Part shown: piece after piece, positions 44,644-53,786 of the stretch | Numbering within the stretch: position 1 is the stretch's first letter | Layout: each line of letters begins with the position of its first letter | Source of the DNA: SZAS-103 sp038316385 | Lineage (GTDB): Bacteria; Pseudomonadota; Gammaproteobacteria; Xanthomonadales; Xanthomonadaceae | Direction: 5' to 3' | Assembly: GCA_038316385.1 (NCBI GenBank) | Contig: JBBQAN010000006.1 | Coordinates: 1 to 64,000, forward strand | DNA: 64,000 nucleotides | Notes under the pieces: model-generated | What the model was told of the DNA's origin: nothing | Databases searched by the model: none | Seen by the model: only the letters and a program-made list of their open reading frames with translations | Made by a program: the position numbers and the translations under genes

Positions 44644-45839
44644 GCCGTGGCAAGTTTCTGGTCGTGGGATCGGCACTGTTGTCGCGACTCATGCCAATCG
44701 CCATCGGTTTCCTGGTCGCGACGTTTTTCGGCGCCAGAAGTTACGCGAATGCAGTGCTGTTGATTACCGCCGCCAATTTGTCTGGGTCGCTGCCGACCCT
44801 GGCGATCACACCCAGTGTCATCCGTTGCGAGGATAATCGCGAGGCGGCATGGCTGGCGACGCGCGGCGTCATCATCGGCCTGCTACTCATCCTCGCAATC
44901 ACGACGATCGTGGTGCATTCCATCGGAATGCCGGAGAGTTGGATTTTCCTGTCCAGCTACACCTCCGCGGTGTTCGTGAATGGTGTTTCCCAGGCCGTGC
45001 AAAATCAGCAGGTGAGAAATTTTTCAGCGCTGTGTCATGCAGGGATCATTTCTGCGGCATCTGTTCTTGCGGCGTTATGCTCTCTGTCGTTTTTGCGAGA
45101 CCTGAACGTCTTCCTCGATACGCTCGGAATCACGATGTTGCTGGTGACCATTGCTTCATTCTTGGATGCGCGTTTGCACCATGGAGTTGCAGCAGGCGAG
45201 ACGACGATCAAACCAGTAGGCGCGGGTCAAGTCTGGAACGCGCTGTATTCTGGATTATTTGGATTGATGCTACTTGCCGGCTTATTCTTCTCAAATCTGC
45301 GGGCCAAGAACTCCGGTGATATTGAAGGTGTTGTTGCCTTCGCGCTGGGCCTTCAAGTGTTTTCGGTAGTGGTATTCGTGCCTGGCGCGTTGAGTTCCTA
45401 CTTCATCCCTGCCTTGGTACGGGCTGGCAGAGGCTCCGCTGAGGGAATGCTGGCGGCCGCCCAACGAACGTACCTAGCGCTTGGACTGCCGATGTGTGTG
45501 ATCGCTTTGCTTGCCAGTCCACTCCTGTTCCGCTACCTCCACATTGCTCTGAGTCTCCACAACCTGCTGACCTATGGACTGATCCAGGCAGCTGCAGCGC
45601 TGGCGGCGCTTAATGCCGCCTACAACCAACTTTGGGTCAGCATGGGACGGTTTGCTTTGATGGCTGGATTATCGGCGCTCTGGCTGCTTTCGTTGTTCGG
45701 ATGCCAAGCCATATTCGGAAGAGACACCGTGTTGATCTCGCTTTCGCTCCTGATCGCATACGGAATCCTTATAATTGCAGCGTGGCAGGCAGCCAGACGA
45801 GCTATACATGAAATCATTTTGGTCGATACGCAAAAATGA
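44640..45839 (+). CDS. Wzx-like polysaccharide flippase
   Basis: A 399-residue protein with about 12 hydrophobic helices of the MOP/Wzx type (LSRLMPIAIGFLVATFFGAR, then LFGLMLLAGLFFSNLRAKNS and FVPGALSSYFIPALVRAGRG). Wzx moves undecaprenyl-linked repeat units across the inner membrane. A TTG codon at 44640 overlapping the upstream TGA (TTGA) is the likely start; upstream ATGs lie deep in the Wzy-like gene. The stop overlaps the following methyltransferase gene (ATGA). Confidence 0.8.
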   Translation: MSRGKFLVVGSALLSRLMPIAIGFLVATFFGARSYANAVLLITAANLSGSLPTLAITPSVIRCEDNREAAWLATRGVIIGLLLILAITTIVVHSIGMPESWIFLSSYTSAVFVNGVSQAVQNQQVRNFSALCHAGIISAASVLAALCSLSFLRDLNVFLDTLGITMLLVTIASFLDARLHHGVAAGETTIKPVGAGQVWNALYSGLFGLMLLAGLFFSNLRAKNSGDIEGVVAFALGLQVFSVVVFVPGALSSYFIPALVRAGRGSAEGMLAAAQRTYLALGLPMCVIALLASPLLFRYLHIALSLHNLLTYGLIQAAAALAALNAAYNQLWVSMGRFALMAGLSALWLLSLFGCQAIFGRDTVLISLSLLIAYGILIIAAWQAARRAIHEIILVDTQK

Positions 45840-46669
45840 CATTGAGAGTTAACTACGTGCACAGCAGTGAAACTAAAGAAATTCCAGACGGGCCTTCACT
45901 ATATGCGAAGCTTCGCATGGAGAACGGTTCGTTCAAGACAACGCGGCCTCAAAGGTTTGCGGACATCGATCCAACAATCATCGAAGCCATCAAGGCAATT
46001 CCCGGTCCGGTTCGAATACTGGACGTCGGAATTTCTACAGGAGTTACCACTGCCGAGTGGAGCGAGCTTCTTGAACGTTCCGGCATAGCGTTCGAGATGA
46101 CCGCTACCGATTTGACGCTTTCTGGCAGGGAGCGTCGATGGGGCAACTTTTTTCGGGTATTGGAGCAGAAAAACGGCTATCCACTTCGCTTTACGCTCCT
46201 CGGCCTGAGCATGAAGAATTGGCTGAGAAGAAGGGACTATCTATGGATGGGATTTGTCTGCCTGTGGTTCCTGCGAGCCATCAACAGGATGATGAACAAG
46301 TTTTTTGCAGCACGATGTGCCAGTAAGGATATTTATTTTGTCTCCCCTCAATTGCTGCAGCGCAAAGATGTCAGGCTGATTGAAGACGATCTTTTCGTGC
46401 GGAACCCGGATTTTACGAACCAATTCGATTTCGTTCGCGCCGCAAACATTCTCAACAAGGCGTACTTCAGCGACGAGCAGCTTGCAGTTGGAATAGCCAA
46501 TCTTAAGAGCTATCTGAGGCCAGGCGGTTTGCTACTGATTACCCGAACCACCGAGGAAGGGTTCAACAAGGCGTCACTGTTTCTTGTCGATGAGGCAGGC
46601 GAAGCGCATTGCGTGTTCAGCCATAATGGAGGTGTCGAAGCCGCGCCCATGGTCGCATCCTCGCCTTAG
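45836..46669 (+). CDS. SAM-dependent methyltransferase-like protein (atypical)
   Basis: A 277-residue protein with a recognisable class I methyltransferase motif I, IRILDVGISTGVTTAEW (near 58-74), then EMTATDLTLS, and a late motif FDFVRAANILNKAYFSDEQL with LRPGGLLLITRTTEEG, reminiscent of CheR-type proteins. A 50-residue basic, aromatic stretch in between (WLRRRDYLWMGFVCLWFLRAI) suggests membrane contact. Base composition is visibly more A+T-rich than neighbours, so it may be a recent arrival. It may methylate a sugar or lipid carrier; no direct evidence. Confidence 0.65.
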   Translation: MTLRVNYVHSSETKEIPDGPSLYAKLRMENGSFKTTRPQRFADIDPTIIEAIKAIPGPVRILDVGISTGVTTAEWSELLERSGIAFEMTATDLTLSGRERRWGNFFRVLEQKNGYPLRFTLLGLSMKNWLRRRDYLWMGFVCLWFLRAINRMMNKFFAARCASKDIYFVSPQLLQRKDVRLIEDDLFVRNPDFTNQFDFVRAANILNKAYFSDEQLAVGIANLKSYLRPGGLLLITRTTEEGFNKASLFLVDEAGEAHCVFSHNGGVEAAPMVASSP

Positions 46670-46722
46670 ATTCTTTGCTTCTGGTTTGAGTCCGCGTTGC
46701 AGGCACTACAGGATAAATTCGA

Positions 46723-47889
46723 TTGATTGCTCGACAAGACAAGACATCAGGATTTCCCAGGTTGGTCATTGTCGGTGCCTTTCCGCCCGCTGGCGCCAAA
46801 GTCTTCGGCGGAGTTATTTCGAGTTGCCGACTATTGCTCGCCTCGTCGCTGCCAACGAAGGCGACTTTGACTCTGGTTGACAGCACGCAAATCTCCAATC
46901 CGCCGCCACGTCTGTTCGTGCGAGGAGCACTTGCGCTATTACGCGTCGTTCGATTCCTGCGCGCATTCGAGGGTGCGAAGCCGGATGCCGTCATTCTGTT
47001 CGCGTCGGCCGGGGCGTCCGCATTTGAAAAGGGAATCATGGCCAGGTATGTGGCATTGCGTGGGGTGCCGGCACTGTTGTTTCCACGTGGCGGACGCATG
47101 ATCGATGCGGCGCGCCAATCCTGGTTTACGCGATTCTGGTTACGACGCCTCTGGCACGGCGCAAAAATGATCCTTTGCCAAGGGCCTGCATGGCAGCGGT
47201 TTGCGGTCGATGAACTGGGTTTCTCTCAAGAATTCTCTCCCATCGTTCCGAACTGGACCGCGACGCCGCAATTGCTGGAGATTGGTCGGGCGCGATCGGT
47301 CTGGCGCGGTGATCGACCAGTCGAGCTGTTGTTCGTCGGCTGGGTTGAACACAACAAGGGCGTCATTGAAATGATTGACGCATTCCGGATTCTGGCGCGC
47401 GACTTCAACGTCCGCTTGAACATCGTCGGTGGTGGGCACGCAATGGATGAGTTGCAAAATCTTGTGGATACAAACGGATTGCGACCTTTGGTTCGATTCA
47501 GTGGCTGGTTGTCCACGGAAGAGATTGAAACTGCCTATCGGGAGGCCGATGTTTTCGTGCTGCCTTCATGGGCCGAAGGCTTGCCAAATGCGATGGTCGA
47601 GGCGATGGCGGCGAAACTGGCTGTCGTGGTTTCTGCCGTCGGCAATATTCCCGACGTCATTACCGATGGCAAAGAGGCCATGCTGGTACCCCCGAAGAAT
47701 CCTGATGCGCTGGTGGGCGCGTTGAAGCGAATCGTCGGCGATGCCGAACTCAGAGCGCGCGTGGCCATGGCTGGATTTGCGCTTGCCGAGCAGGAGTTCG
47801 CGGTCGAAAAAGCCGTCACGCGCTTGCTGGATGCCGTCGATGTAGCCTGCGGCTGGTCGGCCCGCTCCACCTCAACGATTCCCGGTTGA
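46723..47889 (+). CDS. GT4-family glycosyltransferase
   Basis: A 388-residue GT-B fold transferase. The N-terminal half begins LVIVGAFPPAGAKVFGGVIS. The C-terminal half holds the nucleotide-sugar site with VELLFVGWVEHNKGVIEMID, ADVFVLPSWAEGLPNAMVEA (the E-x7-E motif of GT4) and VGNIPDVITDGKEAMLVPP. The start is TTG with AGGAT upstream. It should add one sugar to the lipid-linked repeat unit on the cytoplasmic face. The acceptor and donor cannot be read. Confidence 0.87.
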   Translation: MIARQDKTSGFPRLVIVGAFPPAGAKVFGGVISSCRLLLASSLPTKATLTLVDSTQISNPPPRLFVRGALALLRVVRFLRAFEGAKPDAVILFASAGASAFEKGIMARYVALRGVPALLFPRGGRMIDAARQSWFTRFWLRRLWHGAKMILCQGPAWQRFAVDELGFSQEFSPIVPNWTATPQLLEIGRARSVWRGDRPVELLFVGWVEHNKGVIEMIDAFRILARDFNVRLNIVGGGHAMDELQNLVDTNGLRPLVRFSGWLSTEEIETAYREADVFVLPSWAEGLPNAMVEAMAAKLAVVVSAVGNIPDVITDGKEAMLVPPKNPDALVGALKRIVGDAELRARVAMAGFALAEQEFAVEKAVTRLLDAVDVACGWSARSTSTIPG

Positions 47890-47899
47890 GGTCGCGCCC

Positions 47900-49822
47900 A
47901 TGTGCGGAATTGCAGGAGTTCTGGGCAGGCGAGATCATTTGCAGACCGCTGATGTTTGCGATTTGTTGGCGCATCGAGGTCCAGATGGCCATGGACGCTA
48001 CGACCTCCCTGAGCAGGGGATGTCGTTGTACAGCACCCGTCTGGCGATCCAGGATCCGACGCCTGATGGTGCCCAGCCGATGCAAACGGCCGACGGCCGT
48101 TGCACGATCGTATTCAATGGCGAGATTTACAATTTCCGCGTGTTGCGTGCCGAGCTTGTCGATTCCGGCTACCGCTTTCGATCGCATACCGATACCGAAG
48201 TCTTGCTGGCCTTGTACGCACGCGAGGGCGTTGAAATGCTGTCGCGTCTCAACGGCGTCTACGCGTTCGCACTGTGGGACATGGCCGAGCAACACTTGTT
48301 TGTCGCGCGCGATGGAATGGGCGTAAAACCGCTTTATTTCAGCGAGGCCGGAGATGCTTTTTCGTTTGCCAGCGAGATCAAAGCACTGCTGGCTTTCCCC
48401 TGGATTCCGCATGACCTGGATGTGCAGGCACTGGCGCATTACGTCCGATATCTCTGGTGTCCGGCGCCGCGCTCGCCATTGATGCATGTGCAGAAGGTGC
48501 TGCCTGGTGAGGCGATGGTGGTGAAGGCTGGCCGTATCGTCCGGCGTTGGCGCCACTACGAGTTGCCTGCGCCGGGGGCAGACCCGCTGCCCGATGCGTC
48601 AGACTGGGTGAAACAGATACGCCAGACGCTTGCCGAGGCGGTGCGAAGACAGATGGTCGCCGACGTGCCCGTGGGCGCTTTCTTGTCGGGAGGTCTGGAC
48701 AGCAGCGCGATCGTCGCAGAGGCACGCCAGTACAGTGCGGGACGCTTGCAATGCTTCACGCTCGATTTCGACAGTGCAATGGCACGCGAGGAAGGACTAG
48801 CCCGCGACCTGCCCTATGCGCAGAGGGTTGCTAAGCACCTGGATGTTGATCTGCATGTGGTGCACGTGAATTCGGAATTGGCGGATGAATTGCCGCGCAT
48901 GGTATGGCAATTGGACGAACCACAAGCAGACTTTGCGGCGCTGAATGTTTTGCGCATCAGCCAAAGCTCACGTCAGTTAGGTATTAAAGTGCTCTTGTCC
49001 GGCACCGGTGGCGACGACTTGTTTACTGGTTACCGCAGGCATCGGGTTTTGCAGATGCATACTGCATGGGATGCTCTGCCGAGATGGATCCAAAGCGGTT
49101 TCGGCGGAATCGGAAAATCGCTTCCGGCCAGGCCGGCGTCGTTGCGGCGAGTCAAACAAGGGTTGCAAACGATCGGACAGAAGGGTGACGCGCGCCTGGC
49201 TAGCTATTTCGAATGGAGCCGCGCCGCCGAGGTACGCTCGTTATTTGTCCCTGGGCTTCGCGATGCAATCAGCGAAGAACCGCTGCTCGACGCGTTGTCG
49301 GCCATGCCTGCGACCGCGACAACGCTACAGCGGATGCTGCTGCTTGATCAACGCTACTTTCTGACTGACCACAATCTCAGCTATGCCGACAAGATGAGCA
49401 TGGCAGCAGGCGTGGAAACCCGCGTGCCGTTTCTGGACCCCGACTTGGTGGCGCTTGCGGCCAGGATCCCCGATAACCTCCGCCAGCATGGCGCGGTGGG
49501 AAAATGGATCTTGAAGAAAGCGATGGAAGGCATTCTTCCAAACGAGGTGATCTATCGGCCCAAGACAGGTTTTGGGGTACCGCTGCGCGCATGGCTGCGT
49601 GGACCGCTCGCAGTCATGATGCGAGATTTGCTCTCGGCAGAAACGCTGGTCAAGCGCGGCCTGTTCGAGCCGGAAGCGGTGCAGCGTATGATCGAAGAGA
49701 ATGTCGCGGGCAAGGCTGATCATGCATATAGCCTGCTGGCGTTGATGTGTATCGAGCTATGGTGCAAGCAATTTATTGACGACAGGTCTCTACGGTTTCA
49801 GCAACAGTATCGGGAAAATTGA
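47900..49822 (+). CDS. asnB: Glutamine-dependent asparagine synthase-like amidotransferase
   Basis: A 640-residue protein. The class II glutaminase nucleophile is Cys2 (MCGIAGVLG), with LAHRGPDGHGRY and FNGEIYNFRVLRAELVDSGY following. The synthetase domain has the PP-loop LSGGLDSSAIVAEA (about 263) and SYADKMSMAAGVETRVPFLD. AsnB-like proteins inside polysaccharide loci often do not make asparagine but amidate a sugar acid or act on an unknown acceptor. The next gene starts immediately after its stop. Confidence 0.88.
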   Translation: MCGIAGVLGRRDHLQTADVCDLLAHRGPDGHGRYDLPEQGMSLYSTRLAIQDPTPDGAQPMQTADGRCTIVFNGEIYNFRVLRAELVDSGYRFRSHTDTEVLLALYAREGVEMLSRLNGVYAFALWDMAEQHLFVARDGMGVKPLYFSEAGDAFSFASEIKALLAFPWIPHDLDVQALAHYVRYLWCPAPRSPLMHVQKVLPGEAMVVKAGRIVRRWRHYELPAPGADPLPDASDWVKQIRQTLAEAVRRQMVADVPVGAFLSGGLDSSAIVAEARQYSAGRLQCFTLDFDSAMAREEGLARDLPYAQRVAKHLDVDLHVVHVNSELADELPRMVWQLDEPQADFAALNVLRISQSSRQLGIKVLLSGTGGDDLFTGYRRHRVLQMHTAWDALPRWIQSGFGGIGKSLPARPASLRRVKQGLQTIGQKGDARLASYFEWSRAAEVRSLFVPGLRDAISEEPLLDALSAMPATATTLQRMLLLDQRYFLTDHNLSYADKMSMAAGVETRVPFLDPDLVALAARIPDNLRQHGAVGKWILKKAMEGILPNEVIYRPKTGFGVPLRAWLRGPLAVMMRDLLSAETLVKRGLFEPEAVQRMIEENVAGKADHAYSLLALMCIELWCKQFIDDRSLRFQQQYREN

Positions 49823-51952
49823 ATGCGACAGATTCTTCAAAGCCTCAGGGATGGCGCCACTGAATTGGCTGATGTTCCTTCTCCGCGTGCGGCGGATGGC
49901 CAGTTGTTGATCCACACCAGCACGACTCTTGTGTCGGCTGGTACCGAACGCATGCTGGTGGAATTCGGCAAGGCAAACTGGATCGAAAAGGCACGCCAGC
50001 AACCGGACAAGGTACGCATGGTGCTGGACAAGGTGCGAACCGAGGGTCTGGTGACCACCCTGGAGGCGGTGCGCAGCAAGCTGGATCAGTCGCTCACACT
50101 GGGTTACTGCAATGTAGGCGTTGTCGCTGAGGTCGGACGAGGTGTGGAGGGTTTCATGGTTGGCGATCGCGTCGTGAGCAATGGCAAGCACGCCGAAGTG
50201 GTGTGCGTGCCGAAGAATCTCTGCGCGCGCATACCAGAGAATGTCAGCGATGAGCAAGCAGCATTCACAGTGCTGGCTGCGATTGGATTGCAAGGCATCC
50301 GCCTCGTCAACCCAACCTTGGGCGAATGCGTGGTGGTGACAGGATTGGGGCTGATCGGTCTGTTGACGGTGCAGATGCTGCGAGCGCAGGGCTGCCGGGT
50401 GCTGGGAATTGATTTCGATCCCGAGCGTCTGGCGCTTGCGCAGCAATTCGGTGCCGAAGTGATCAATCCAGGCGCTGGCGGCGATGTGTTGGCTGCCGCG
50501 CAGGCTTTCTCGCGTGGACGTGGTGTGGATGCAGTGATCATCACCGCTTCGACAAAGAGTAACGAGCCGGTCAGTCAGGCTGCGACGATGTGCCGTCAGC
50601 GTGGCCGGATCGTTCTGGTGGGAGTGGTCGGGTTGGAATTATCGCGTGCCGATTTCTATGAAAAGGAATTGAGCTTCCAGGTGAGCTGCAGCTATGGCCC
50701 CGGGCGTTACGACTCCTCCTATGAAGAAGCCGGCAACGATTACCCGCTCGGTTTTGTGCGTTGGACGGAGCAGCGAAATTTCGAGGCTGTGCTGGATTTG
50801 ATAGCAAATGGTCGGCTTGACGTGGAACCTTTGGTGTCGCATCGGTTTGCGTTGAATCATGCGATCGAGGCCTACGATCTGCTGTCGTCCGGAAAACCGT
50901 CGCTCGGCATCGTGCTGCAATATCCCGAAGCTTCTGTCCAACATGTCGTTGCACTCGCTACCCGCAGTGTGCGATTGCATGCCGCAGCCTCAACTCCGGC
51001 AAAAGCGAATGTCGCATTCCTCGGTGCGGGAAACTACGCCGGTCGTGTGCTGATTCCCGCTTTCAAGACAGCAGGGGCGCAATTGCAGGCTGTGGTCAGC
51101 GGCGGTGGCGTGAGCGCGGTACATTTCGGGCGCAAATTCGGTTTCGCTGAGGCATCCACTGATGCGGCGGCGGTTCTGTCCAATCCGTTGGTCGATACGG
51201 TCGTGGTGGCTACACGACATGATGCGCATGCGCGACAAGTGTTGATGGCATTGCGAGCAGGCAAGCATGTGTTCTGCGAGAAGCCTCTTTGCCTCACCCT
51301 TGATCAATTGGCCGAAATCGAGGTGGAAGCGGCACGCCGATCCACCCAGCAATTGATGCTTGGCTTCAACCGGCGATTCGCTCCCCAAGTGGTAAAGGTG
51401 AAGCAGCTTCTTTTGACTGTTTCCGAGCCCAAGAGCTTCATCATGACGGTCAATGCCGGCGCGATTCCAGTTGATCACTGGACCCAGGACAGGACAGTTG
51501 GCGGAGGTCGCATAGTCGGCGAAGCATGTCATTTTATTGACCTGCTGCGGCATCTGGCCGGCTCGTCGATCGTGCGTTCGCACGCGGTCGCGTTGGGTCG
51601 TCATCCATCGTTAGCCGTTACCGAAGACAAAGTCACGCTCACGCTCGAATTCATCGACGGATCAGTCGGAACAATCCTTTATCTGGCCAACGGCGACAAG
51701 GGCTTCCCGAAGGAACGTCTTGAAGTCTTTTGCGCCGGGCGGGTTCTGCAACTGGACAACTTCCGGACCTTGCGTGGATGGGGGTGGAAAGGATTCCGCA
51801 AGCTCAACCTCTGGCGGCAAGACAAGGGCGCACAGCAATGCGTCGACGCATTCGTGCATGCGATACGTCAGGGTTTGCCTGCGCCCATTGCTGTGGAAGA
51901 AATCATTGAAGTGAGCCGGGTTTCCATTGAATTAGCGGCGTCACTCTCTTGA
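49823..51952 (+). CDS. Bi-domain oxidoreductase (zinc-ADH-like + Gfo/Idh/MocA)
   Basis: A 709-residue fusion. Residues about 1-365 are a medium-chain alcohol-dehydrogenase-like domain with a Rossmann motif VVTGLGLIGLLTVQMLRAQG and VVSNGKHAEVVCVP; it lacks the usual ADH zinc cysteine pattern. Residues about 390-709 are a Gfo/Idh/MocA oxidoreductase with VAFLGAGNYAGRVLIPAF and the catalytic-type motif HVFCEKPLCLTLDQL. Such fusions are typical of EPS loci next to heparinase-like and WecB genes. The start abuts the AsnB stop; the methyltransferase overlaps its end (TTGA). Confidence 0.87.
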   Translation: MRQILQSLRDGATELADVPSPRAADGQLLIHTSTTLVSAGTERMLVEFGKANWIEKARQQPDKVRMVLDKVRTEGLVTTLEAVRSKLDQSLTLGYCNVGVVAEVGRGVEGFMVGDRVVSNGKHAEVVCVPKNLCARIPENVSDEQAAFTVLAAIGLQGIRLVNPTLGECVVVTGLGLIGLLTVQMLRAQGCRVLGIDFDPERLALAQQFGAEVINPGAGGDVLAAAQAFSRGRGVDAVIITASTKSNEPVSQAATMCRQRGRIVLVGVVGLELSRADFYEKELSFQVSCSYGPGRYDSSYEEAGNDYPLGFVRWTEQRNFEAVLDLIANGRLDVEPLVSHRFALNHAIEAYDLLSSGKPSLGIVLQYPEASVQHVVALATRSVRLHAAASTPAKANVAFLGAGNYAGRVLIPAFKTAGAQLQAVVSGGGVSAVHFGRKFGFAEASTDAAAVLSNPLVDTVVVATRHDAHARQVLMALRAGKHVFCEKPLCLTLDQLAEIEVEAARRSTQQLMLGFNRRFAPQVVKVKQLLLTVSEPKSFIMTVNAGAIPVDHWTQDRTVGGGRIVGEACHFIDLLRHLAGSSIVRSHAVALGRHPSLAVTEDKVTLTLEFIDGSVGTILYLANGDKGFPKERLEVFCAGRVLQLDNFRTLRGWGWKGFRKLNLWRQDKGAQQCVDAFVHAIRQGLPAPIAVEEIIEVSRVSIELAASLS

Positions 51953-52686
51953 GCCGCATAATTGAGGGACTCGATCGCGCTCTTTATCCTGGCCAGTCCA
52001 GGAACTGGGACGATCGTCTCTTTCGCGAACGGATCCTTTGCCATCTGACTCCGACTGCAATCGTTCTGGATCTTGGTGCCGGCGCCGGCATCGTGCAGCA
52101 GATGAATTTCAGGGGAATGGCAGCGAAGGTCTGCGGTGTCGATCTGGATCCGCGTGTCGAGAGCAATCCCATGTTGGACGAAGGCAGGGTGTCGGATGCA
52201 GGCCGAATTCCATATCCGGACGCCTGTTTTCATGTTGTATTCGCCGACAACGTATTTGAACATCTTGCGGAACCACTTGATGTGCTAAAGGAAGTGCGCA
52301 GGGTACTCAAGCCAGGTGGCGTCTTTTTGTTCAAGACGCCAAACAAGACGCATTACATGCCGATGATTGCCAGGCTGACACCGCACCGATTCCACCGGTT
52401 CGTGAACCGACTGCGTGGCCGCGCTGAGGTGGATACGTTTCCTACCCTGTATCGAGCAAATACCGATCGCGATGTGAGGGCGTTGGCAGAAAAATCCGCG
52501 CTGGGAATTTTAAGAATCGAGCGCATTGAGGGAAGACCGGAATACATGAGATTTGCGTGGCCCATTTATTTAGTCGGAGCGGCCTACGAACGGCTCGTCA
52601 ATGCTTTTGCGCTGCTCGCGCGGTTCAGGATTTTATTGATCGTTCAACTGGAGAAAGTCGCTGAGCCGAACGAGCGAATCCAGTGA
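51949..52686 (+). CDS. Class I SAM-dependent methyltransferase
   Basis: A 245-residue protein. Motif I is AIVLDLGAGAGIVQQM (about 38-53), followed by VCGVDLDPRV, FADNVFEHLAEPLDVLKEV and VLKPGGVFLFKTPNK, a complete Methyltransf_11-type core. The C-terminal segment RFAWPIYLVGAAYERLVNAF is hydrophobic. The start is TTG overlapping the upstream TGA. It may cap or decorate the repeat unit. The next gene begins with GTG inside its stop (GTGA). Confidence 0.85.
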   Translation: MSRIIEGLDRALYPGQSRNWDDRLFRERILCHLTPTAIVLDLGAGAGIVQQMNFRGMAAKVCGVDLDPRVESNPMLDEGRVSDAGRIPYPDACFHVVFADNVFEHLAEPLDVLKEVRRVLKPGGVFLFKTPNKTHYMPMIARLTPHRFHRFVNRLRGRAEVDTFPTLYRANTDRDVRALAEKSALGILRIERIEGRPEYMRFAWPIYLVGAAYERLVNAFALLARFRILLIVQLEKVAEPNERIQ

Positions 52687-53786
52687 CTGTATCTATCGAC
52701 ATCATCGCTGGTGCGCGTCCCAATTTCATGAAGATCGCGCCGATTCTTCGTGCACTGGATGCCAGGAAGACACAGGGCGGTTCGCTTCGATACCGGTTGA
52801 TCCATACCGGGCAGCACTACGACGCGCGCATGTCGGGAGATTTCTTCGAGCAGCTCGGTATCCCCGCGCCAGACGTCAATCTCGAGGTTGGATCCGGCAC
52901 GCAGGCGGAACAAACGGCGGCGATCATGACGCGCTACGAGACGTTGCTGCTTGAGGCGCGCAGCGCGCTTTGCCTGGTGGTTGGCGACGTGAATTCGACG
53001 ATGGCCTGCGCGATCACCGCGCAGAAGATGGGCGTGCCGGTTGCCCATGTTGAAGCGGGCATTCGTTCCGGGGATTGGTCGATGCCGGAAGAGATCAACC
53101 GGATGGTGACCGACGCCATCAGTAACTGGTTCTTCACGACCAGCGAAACCGCGGATGAAAATTTGCGCCGCGCCGGCGTGGAAGACGGGCGAATTTTCTT
53201 TGTCGGCAATACGATGATCGATACGTTGCTCGCGAACTTGGATCGTTTGCGGCGGCCAGCGTTCTGGAGCGAATTGAAACTAATCGATGGCGGTTACTTC
53301 GTTCTCACTCTGCATCGACCGAACAATGTGGACATGAGTGGTTCGTTTGCGAAATTGCTGATGGTGATTGGCGAGGAAACGCGCGGAATGCCTGTGGTTT
53401 TTCCAGTGCATCCGCGTACCGCGAAGGCCCTGCAGGCGCTGGCCAACCTGTCGCCGAATATCCGTATGGTAGATCCGCAGTCCTATCTCGAGTTTAACTA
53501 TCTGGTGAAGCATGCGCGCGCTGTCATCACCGACTCCGGAGGCATCACCGAGGAAACCACAGTGATGGGAGTGCCTTGTCTGACGCTGCGCGATAACACC
53601 GAGCGTCCCGAGACTGTCAGTATCGGAACCAACGAACTGATTGGCACCGATCCTGCGCTGCTCAAGCCTGCACTAGATCGGCTGTTTGCTGGGGAGTGGA
53701 AACAAGGAAAGATTCCGGAAAAATGGGATGGCAGAACCGCAGAACGTATCGTGGCGGCTCTGGAACAGGTATTGGTCGACCACTGA
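52683..53786 (+). CDS. wecB: UDP-N-acetylglucosamine 2-epimerase (non-hydrolysing)
   Basis: A 367-residue GT-B-like epimerase giving UDP-ManNAc from UDP-GlcNAc. Family motifs: IIAGARPNFMKIAPILRAL, IHTGQHYDARMSGDFFEQLG, VVGDVNSTMACAITAQKMGV, VAHVEAGIRSGDWSMPEEIN, and the ending VITDSGGITEETTVMGVPCL with NTERPETV. The start is GTG. It supplies a ManNAc-type precursor, although no dedicated WecC-like ManNAc dehydrogenase beyond the TviB-like one is seen. Confidence 0.93.
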   Translation: MTVSIDIIAGARPNFMKIAPILRALDARKTQGGSLRYRLIHTGQHYDARMSGDFFEQLGIPAPDVNLEVGSGTQAEQTAAIMTRYETLLLEARSALCLVVGDVNSTMACAITAQKMGVPVAHVEAGIRSGDWSMPEEINRMVTDAISNWFFTTSETADENLRRAGVEDGRIFFVGNTMIDTLLANLDRLRRPAFWSELKLIDGGYFVLTLHRPNNVDMSGSFAKLLMVIGEETRGMPVVFPVHPRTAKALQALANLSPNIRMVDPQSYLEFNYLVKHARAVITDSGGITEETTVMGVPCLTLRDNTERPETVSIGTNELIGTDPALLKPALDRLFAGEWKQGKIPEKWDGRTAERIVAALEQVLVDH

